64,000 nucleotides of DNA from NCBI RefSeq assembly GCF_963975345.1, contig NZ_CAXBGE010000002.1, positions 62,001 to 126,000 of the forward strand. The letters are read 5' to 3'. The position numbers and the translations under genes are program-made. Each line of letters starts with the position of its first letter. Position 1 is the stretch's first letter. Under the pieces are notes generated by a model, which saw only the letters and a program-made list of their open reading frames with translations, was not told the origin of the DNA and did no database searches. Origin of the DNA: Maricaulis sp963975345 (GTDB lineage: Bacteria; Pseudomonadota; Alphaproteobacteria; Caulobacterales; Maricaulaceae). Below, piece after piece: positions 59,223 through 64,000 of this stretch.

Positions 59223-59837
59223 ATGGAGATGGACGCTATGACACCTGAATCTGCTCGCCTGGCCGCTGGCAAACCTTCCCGTCACGAAGCCGAGGAGGCC
59301 GTGCGCACCCTGATCGCCTGGGCCGGTGATGACCCGGCGCGTGAAGGTTTGCTCGACACGCCCAAGCGCGTCGCCCGGGCGTGGGAGGAATGGTTCTCCG
59401 GCTATGGCGCCGATCCGGCCGCCGCGCTCGGCAAGACTTTCGAGGACGTGCAGGGCTATGACGATATGGTCATGCTGACCAATATCGATGTCGAGAGCCA
59501 TTGCGAACACCATCTCGCGCCGATCATGGGCGTGGCGCACGTCGCCTATCTGCCCTCGGCCGCCGTGGTTGGGATTTCCAAGATTGCCCGCGTTGTCGAG
59601 ATTTTCTGCAAGCGCATGCAGACGCAGGAAACCATGACCGCCCAGATCGCCGACGCCCTGATGGATGCGATGAACCCGCGCGGTGTCGCGATCCTGATTG
59701 ACGCCAAGCACCAATGCATGACGACACGCGGCGTGCATCACCCCAATGTCTCGACCATCACCTCGACCTTCACCGGCGAGTTCAAGCATGACGCCAATCT
59801 GCGCGACCGCTTCATGCGCTTGGCCGAGAAGGCTTGA
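59223..59837 (+). CDS. folE: GTP cyclohydrolase I
   Basis: A 204-residue enzyme for the first step of folate/pterin synthesis, also a source for queuosine. 'LDTPKRVARAWEEWFSGY', the zinc and active-site motif 'VESHCEHHLAPIMGVAHVAYLP', 'GISKIARVVEIFCKRMQTQE' and 'KHQCMTTRGV' are diagnostic. AAAGGA precedes ATG 59223. Together with GluQRS in this window it touches the queuosine pathway, though the genes are 37 kb apart. Confidence 0.96.
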   Translation: MEMDAMTPESARLAAGKPSRHEAEEAVRTLIAWAGDDPAREGLLDTPKRVARAWEEWFSGYGADPAAALGKTFEDVQGYDDMVMLTNIDVESHCEHHLAPIMGVAHVAYLPSAAVVGISKIARVVEIFCKRMQTQETMTAQIADALMDAMNPRGVAILIDAKHQCMTTRGVHHPNVSTITSTFTGEFKHDANLRDRFMRLAEKA

Positions 59838-59857
59838 GTTACATAAAGCCTTATATA

Positions 59858-59893
59858 TGACGCATTAACTCCGAATTGCGTGTTAATGCGTCA
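59858..59893. promoter_or_regulatory. Palindrome 1 upstream of hipBA
   Basis: TGACGCATTAAC and GTTAATGCGTCA form a perfect 12-bp inverted repeat with a 12-base spacer in an AT-rich interval between folE and hipB. HipB proteins repress by binding such paired palindromes. A folE terminator is a weaker alternative because no T-run follows. Confidence 0.6.
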
Positions 59894-59894
59894 A

Positions 59895-59920
59895 TATTCA
59901 ATCATTATGATGATTGAATA
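59895..59920. promoter_or_regulatory. Palindrome 2 upstream of hipBA
   Basis: TATTCAATCAT-tatg-ATGATTGAATA is a perfect 11-bp inverted repeat one base after palindrome 1 and 53 bases before hipB. The tandem layout fits cooperative autoregulation by the antitoxin. Confidence 0.6.
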
Positions 59921-59972
59921 AATGCACCTTATTTGCTACCTTAACGCCGTGAATTGGGTTAAAGTGGCAATT

Positions 59973-60326
59973 ATGGAACATAAATCAGAGCACATCCAAC
60001 CGATTAACCGGATCGTCGAAGATCTCGGCATCCGGCTTGAGGCCTACCGGATATCGCGCGGCATCAAGCAAGCTGATCTGGCGGCCAAGGCCGGAATTTC
60101 CCGCTCCACCCTGATGCGACTCGAAGCCGGCACCAGCGGCACGATCGACAGCCTCGTCCGGGTGCTGCAGGCGCTGGATCTCACCGACCGCTTGTCTGAT
60201 CTCGTCCCCGACGCCGCCCTCAGCCCGCTCGACCCCATGAGCGAAACCGGCCAGCGCCGCCTGCGCGTACGCGATCGCAAGACCGACGCGGCGCCGTGGA
60301 GCTGGGATGACGAGCCCGGCAAATGA
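59973..60326 (+). CDS. hipB: HipB-like antitoxin (XRE-family)
   Basis: A 117-residue DNA-binding antitoxin. The XRE helix-turn-helix is 'LEAYRISRGIKQADLAAKAGISRSTLMRLEAG'. The C-terminal tail is disordered and charged. ATG 59973 is chosen over 59922, which lies next to the operator palindromes. A 4-base overlap (ATGA) with hipA is the standard arrangement. Confidence 0.9.
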   Translation: MEHKSEHIQPINRIVEDLGIRLEAYRISRGIKQADLAAKAGISRSTLMRLEAGTSGTIDSLVRVLQALDLTDRLSDLVPDAALSPLDPMSETGQRRLRVRDRKTDAAPWSWDDEPGK

Positions 60327-61636
60327 GCGCCACACCGAACACCCGCGCCAAGGTCAATCTGTGGGGTCGGATGATCGGGGCCGTCGTCTGGGACAGCGGG
60401 CGCGATATCGCAGTATTCGAATACACGCCGGAATTTGCCGCCTCCCGGATCGAGGTGGCGCCACTGACCATGCCGCTTCGGCGCGGCGTCTATGATTTCC
60501 CGGCCCTGCCGCGCGAAACCTTCAAGGGCCTGCCTGGCCTGCTCGCCGACAGCCTGCCCGACAAGTTCGGCAATCTGTTGATTGATCGCTGGTTGGCCGA
60601 ACAGGGGCGCACGCCAGACAGTTTCAACCCGGTCGAACGGCTTTGCTATACCGGCACGCGCGGCATGGGCGCGCTGGAGTTTGAACCCACGCGCGGCACG
60701 CCGGGCCAGGCCGGACGGGCCATCGATATCGCACCCCTGGTCGAGCTGGCCGCGCGCGTGATCCATGACCGCGAAGCACTCGACGGCACGCTCGATGGCG
60801 GCGATGATCGCGAGGCGCTGCGCGACATCTTGCGCGTCGGCACCTCGGCCGGCGGCGCCCGCGCCAAAGCAGTACTGGCCTGGAATGAGCGCACGGGCGA
60901 ATTCCACTCCGGCCAGGTCGAAGCCGGATCGGGCTTCACCCATTGGCTGATGAAATTCGACGGCGTCAGCGGCAATGCCGACAAGGAGGTCGCCGACCCG
61001 CAAGGTTATGGCCGGCTGGAATATGCCTGCTATCGACTGGCGCTGGAGGCCGGTGTCGAAATGAGCCGCTCACGCCTGCACGAAGAAGGCGGCCGGGCCC
61101 ATTTCATGACCCGGCGTTTCGACCGCACTGGGAGCGGCGAAAAGCTGCACATGCAGTCACTCTGCTCAATGCGCCATTTCGATTTCAACCTGCCGCGCGC
61201 CTATTCCTACGAACAGGCGATCGAGACCATCCGCCTGCTCGGCCTCGGCCCGGACGCGATCGAGCAACAGGTGCGCCGCGCCCTGCTCAATATCGTCATC
61301 CGCAACCAGGACGACCACGTCAAGAATATCGCCTATCTGATGGACAAGACCGGCCAGTGGCGGCTCTCGCCGGCCTATGACGTTGTCTACGCCCACAATC
61401 CCGACGGCCAATGGACCCACCAGCACCAGATGTCACTGGCCGGTAAAACCCGGAGTTTCGAGCTGGAGGATCTGATCCGGTTCGGCCGTTATGCCGACCT
61501 CAAGCCGGCAAAGCTCAAGCGGATTCTGGGCGATATCCTGGATGCAGCCGCCAATTGGGACCGCCACGCCGCAGCGGCCAGTGTGCCGGACAGCCTCGCC
61601 AACCGGGCGCAGGCCGGCTTCAGGCTCAGCTTCTGA
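60323..61636 (+). CDS. hipA: HipA-family Ser/Thr kinase toxin
   Basis: A 437-residue toxin kinase. Known HipA phosphorylates glutamyl-tRNA synthetase and triggers persistence. The N-terminal subdomain ('VNLWGRMIGAVVWD...PALPRETFKGLPGLLADSLPDKFG') and the catalytic core are complete, with 'TSAGGARAKAVLAW', 'WLMKFDG', the catalytic loop 'VIRNQDDHVKNIAY' (about 326-338) and the metal site 'WRLSPAYDVVYA'. No truncation is visible, so the module should be functional. Confidence 0.92.
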   Translation: MSATPNTRAKVNLWGRMIGAVVWDSGRDIAVFEYTPEFAASRIEVAPLTMPLRRGVYDFPALPRETFKGLPGLLADSLPDKFGNLLIDRWLAEQGRTPDSFNPVERLCYTGTRGMGALEFEPTRGTPGQAGRAIDIAPLVELAARVIHDREALDGTLDGGDDREALRDILRVGTSAGGARAKAVLAWNERTGEFHSGQVEAGSGFTHWLMKFDGVSGNADKEVADPQGYGRLEYACYRLALEAGVEMSRSRLHEEGGRAHFMTRRFDRTGSGEKLHMQSLCSMRHFDFNLPRAYSYEQAIETIRLLGLGPDAIEQQVRRALLNIVIRNQDDHVKNIAYLMDKTGQWRLSPAYDVVYAHNPDGQWTHQHQMSLAGKTRSFELEDLIRFGRYADLKPAKLKRILGDILDAAANWDRHAAAASVPDSLANRAQAGFRLSF

Positions 61637-61640
61637 TGCC

Positions 61641-63344
61641 CTACCCCACGCGCTCGGCCACAGGCGCTTCACCGCCCTCGGCGCGCGCAATGCGCCACTG
61701 GCTGTCCAGCCCGGCGTGGTAATCGCGGCTTTCGATGGTCGAGACGGTGACGAAATCGGCCAGTGCCTCATCGGGCGTCAGCGTCAGGCGGACATAGCCG
61801 TGATCGACCATATTGCACTGGGCGACATCGCGATTGGCCTCGCGCATCATCTTGCCATAGTCGACGCCCGGTGCCGCAAACGTCGAGAAGGGCGACGGGC
61901 TGGTGACTGATGAGCCCACCAACTCGGTGCCAATCCGAAAGCCGTCAGTATCGATGAGATCATTGGCCCAGAAAGAATGAACATCCCCGGTCAGGGTAAT
62001 GACATCGGCACCGACGTCACGCAGCGCGGCATAAAGTCGGCCGCGCTCGGCGGAATAGCCATCCCACATGTCGAGATTGAACGGCAACTGGAAGCGCGTG
62101 CGCATGATCATTGAGCGCGCATACTCATTATCGCGGGTTGCATACCAGCGCAGCCAGGCCGGCATTTCCGTCGCGAAATTGGGAAAATTCACCTGCGCCA
62201 TAATCACCTGATTGCCGAGAATGCGCCAGGGCTTGCCCGCCGCGAGCGAGGCGGCGCAGGCATCGCGAATCCCGGTGATCTGCTCCGTCCCGATCAAAGT
62301 TCGGCTCTCATCGCCGACCACATCGCGCTTCCAGGCGGCGACGGCCGCGAGCACTTCCGGATCGTTTTCATCGGCATCGGAGGGCACAGGAAAGCTGTCC
62401 AGGGAGAGTTGTTCATCGCGATCAATCAGCCGCGATTCCAGCATCACCAGGGTGGCCAGATCACCGATTTCATAGGCACCGAAGCGCCTGCGATTATCAC
62501 CTTCCGGTTCGCGCGTCGGAGTCCAGTCATACCAGGTTCTCAGAGCCGATATGCGCCGAGCCTCCCAACTGCCTTCGCCCTCATTATGGTTCTCAGCACC
62601 ATCGCGATATGAATCATTGGCCGTTTCATGATCATCCCAGGTCATGATCCAGGGCGCAGCGGCGTGCAAGGCCTGCAAGTCGGGATCGGTCTTGTACTGG
62701 GCATGGCGCGCGACCTGGTCGGCCGCCGTGATCATCTCATGTACCGGATCAGGCACACGATTGAGCGCCTCGGCATTTTCGGTCGCATATTCGCCCATCG
62801 CGTACTCATAGAGATAATCGCCAAGATGCAGAACGAGATCGAGGCCGCCATTCTCCGCTGCTTCACGGTAAACGTTAAAATGCCCGGCCGGGAAATTGGC
62901 GCAGGACAGGACACCGATCGTGTAGCTGTCGACACGGCCCACCGGGAGGGTGCGGGTGATGCCCGTCGGGGACCAGGTCTCGCCGAGCCGGAAACGGTAG
63001 AAATAGCTTTGACCCGGCTCCAGCCCCGTCGCGAGGATTTTCAGCGTCCCGAGCGGCTGCATCATGATGTAGCGAATATCTTCGCCGCTCTCGAACACGA
63101 TATTTTCAAACTCTGCATCGCTGGCGACTTCAACGCCGCGATAGCCACCGCCATCATTGGTCAGGGCCGTCCACAACATCACGCTGGTCTGGTCGGGATC
63201 GCCCGAGGCAATGCCATGGCGGAACGGGCCATCACTGCTGGCCGGGCGAAAGGCCTCGATCCGCGGTGCGCAAGCCCCGACAGCCAAGGTCGCGCCAGCC
63301 GCGCCCAACAGCGCGGCGCGCCGTGTCAGATTGATCTTGCTCAT
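61641..63344 (-). CDS. phoD: Alkaline phosphatase D-family protein (PhoD)
   Basis: A 567-residue exported phosphatase/phosphodiesterase. A twin-arginine signal ('NLTRRAALLGAAG') ends with a possible lipobox (AVGAC). The N-terminal Fn3-like domain ('FRHGIASGDPDQTSVMLWTAL') precedes the metallo-domain with 'VLSCANFPAGHFNVYREAAE', 'DLVLHLGDYLYEY', 'MTWDDHETANDSYRDGA' and 'VITLTGDVHSFWANDL'. PhoD is a classic phosphate-starvation enzyme, but no good Pho box precedes it here. Confidence 0.94.
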   Translation of the reverse strand: MSKINLTRRAALLGAAGATLAVGACAPRIEAFRPASSDGPFRHGIASGDPDQTSVMLWTALTNDGGGYRGVEVASDAEFENIVFESGEDIRYIMMQPLGTLKILATGLEPGQSYFYRFRLGETWSPTGITRTLPVGRVDSYTIGVLSCANFPAGHFNVYREAAENGGLDLVLHLGDYLYEYAMGEYATENAEALNRVPDPVHEMITAADQVARHAQYKTDPDLQALHAAAPWIMTWDDHETANDSYRDGAENHNEGEGSWEARRISALRTWYDWTPTREPEGDNRRRFGAYEIGDLATLVMLESRLIDRDEQLSLDSFPVPSDADENDPEVLAAVAAWKRDVVGDESRTLIGTEQITGIRDACAASLAAGKPWRILGNQVIMAQVNFPNFATEMPAWLRWYATRDNEYARSMIMRTRFQLPFNLDMWDGYSAERGRLYAALRDVGADVITLTGDVHSFWANDLIDTDGFRIGTELVGSSVTSPSPFSTFAAPGVDYGKMMREANRDVAQCNMVDHGYVRLTLTPDEALADFVTVSTIESRDYHAGLDSQWRIARAEGGEAPVAERVG

Positions 63345-63442
63345 TTAACTCTCTCCGAAACCGGCTCGCAGCGCCGCTCTTCTGCATCCGTGATAGCGTG
63401 CGATTGTTGCGTGTTCGCGACAGCAAGGCTACTCGCTTGTGG

Positions 63443-64000
63443 ATGAGCACAGCAATCCCGGATATCCGCACCCTCACCGCCGAAGACGACCGGATCAATC
63501 AGCGCATTGATCGCTGGCTGACCGACGCGCTGGAAGAATTCTCCCGTTCGCGCCTGAAGGCCTTGATCGATAGTGGCCAGCTGACCTGCAATGGCAAACC
63601 GCTGACCGATCCTTCGGCCAAGGTGATCCCGGGCGCGGTCTATGCCCTGACTGTGCCGGCGCCGGTCGCCGCCGATCCGATCCCGGAAAAGATGGATCTC
63701 GATATCCTGTATGAGGATGATGATCTGGTCGTCCTCGTCAAACCCGTCGGGCTCGCCGTCCACCCGGCGCCGGGAAACTGGTCGGGCACGCTGGTGCACG
63801 GCCTGCTCCATCATTGCGCCGGCAGTCTGTCGGGGATTGGCGGCGTTGAGCGGCCGGGCATTGTCCATCGGCTCGACAAGGATACGTCCGGCGTGATGGT
63901 CGCGGCCAAATCGGATGCGGCGCACAAGGGGATGACGATCCAGTTCTCGCGCCACACGGTCGAGCGCGCCTATATCGCCTTCACCCGCCATTCGCCCAAT
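63443..64000 (+). CDS. RluA/RluD-family 23S rRNA pseudouridine synthase (5' part)
   Basis: The frame from ATG 63443 is open to the window end (186 codons). An S4 domain ('QRIDRWLTDALEEFSRSRLKALIDSGQLTCNG') is followed by the catalytic motif 'GIVHRLDKDTSGVMVAAKS', whose Asp is the nucleophile. The layout matches RluD, which modifies helix 69 of 23S rRNA. The 3' end lies beyond the window. Confidence 0.93.
   Translation, partial: MSTAIPDIRTLTAEDDRINQRIDRWLTDALEEFSRSRLKALIDSGQLTCNGKPLTDPSAKVIPGAVYALTVPAPVAADPIPEKMDLDILYEDDDLVVLVKPVGLAVHPAPGNWSGTLVHGLLHHCAGSLSGIGGVERPGIVHRLDKDTSGVMVAAKSDAAHKGMTIQFSRHTVERAYIAFTRHSPN

Noticed and set aside
63345..63442. Possible Pho box upstream of phoD
   Set aside because: Only one half-site (CTGTCGC on the minus strand) is seen and no second unit at 11-bp spacing; PhoD function alone is not evidence of a site.

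Overview
This 64 kb window is a high-GC chromosomal segment from an alphaproteobacterium, most likely a stalked or dimorphic marine lineage near Maricaulales/Hyphomonadaceae/Caulobacterales. That placement is inferred from the PhaR/acetoacetyl-CoA reductase pair, the etfBA and argH-lipoprotein-DUF4175-ftsEX-ydcF-plsC-DUF2125-hisC-gloB gene order, PadR/HAAS modules and one perfect CtrA-type site (TTAA-N7-TTAA). No tRNA, rRNA, CRISPR array or intact transposase was seen.

Layout. 1-8.4 kb: the 5' end of a probable putA, a GT4 glycosyltransferase, then a phosphorus-scavenging block on the minus strand: an OprP/O-like porin plus pstS, and a phnC plus phnD-phnE fusion operon. Both units are preceded by 11-bp-spaced PhoB-type repeats. 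A truncated prepilin peptidase and a YeeE/YedE transporter follow. 8.4-10.1 kb: repeat-flanked accessory segment. 10.1-12.4 kb: polyamine operon (ornithine/lysine decarboxylase plus a deoxyhypusine-synthase-like enzyme). 12.4-18.5 kb: variable island with a GHKL ATPase ending in a HEPN-type RNxxxH motif, a PadR pair with a non-canonical start codon, extragenic repeats and a roughly 0.94-kb duplicated two-gene module whose second copy is frameshifted. 18.5-31 kb: HNH nuclease, esterase, GluQRS, Rieske oxygenase, HIG1 protein, cobalamin adenosyltransferase, YceI, a serine hydrolase/PadR/HAAS locus and etfBA.

31-46.5 kb: a candidate PhoB-controlled small RNA in the etfA-tlpA gap, then tlpA, argH, DUF4175, ftsEX, ydcF, plsC, DUF2125, hisC, a methyltransferase, gloB, cupin, DUF4908, phaB and phaR. 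46.5-54.3 kb: membrane proteins, a CtrA-linked small ORF and a cell-surface glycan group (two GT2, one GT39, an O-antigen ligase) with HMG-CoA lyase. 54.3-64 kb: thrS, yidD, a NifU-like protein, cysS, folE, a hipBA toxin-antitoxin module with two long perfect palindromes, phoD and the start of an rluD-like pseudouridine synthase.

The main story is phosphorus starvation: porin, PstS, phosphonate importer, PhoD phosphatase and a possible Pho-box sRNA. The best candidate for a new system is the stand-alone GHKL-HEPN protein at 12.6-14.2 kb. The most unusual fusion is PhnD-PhnE. All functional calls are from reading motifs; no database search was run.
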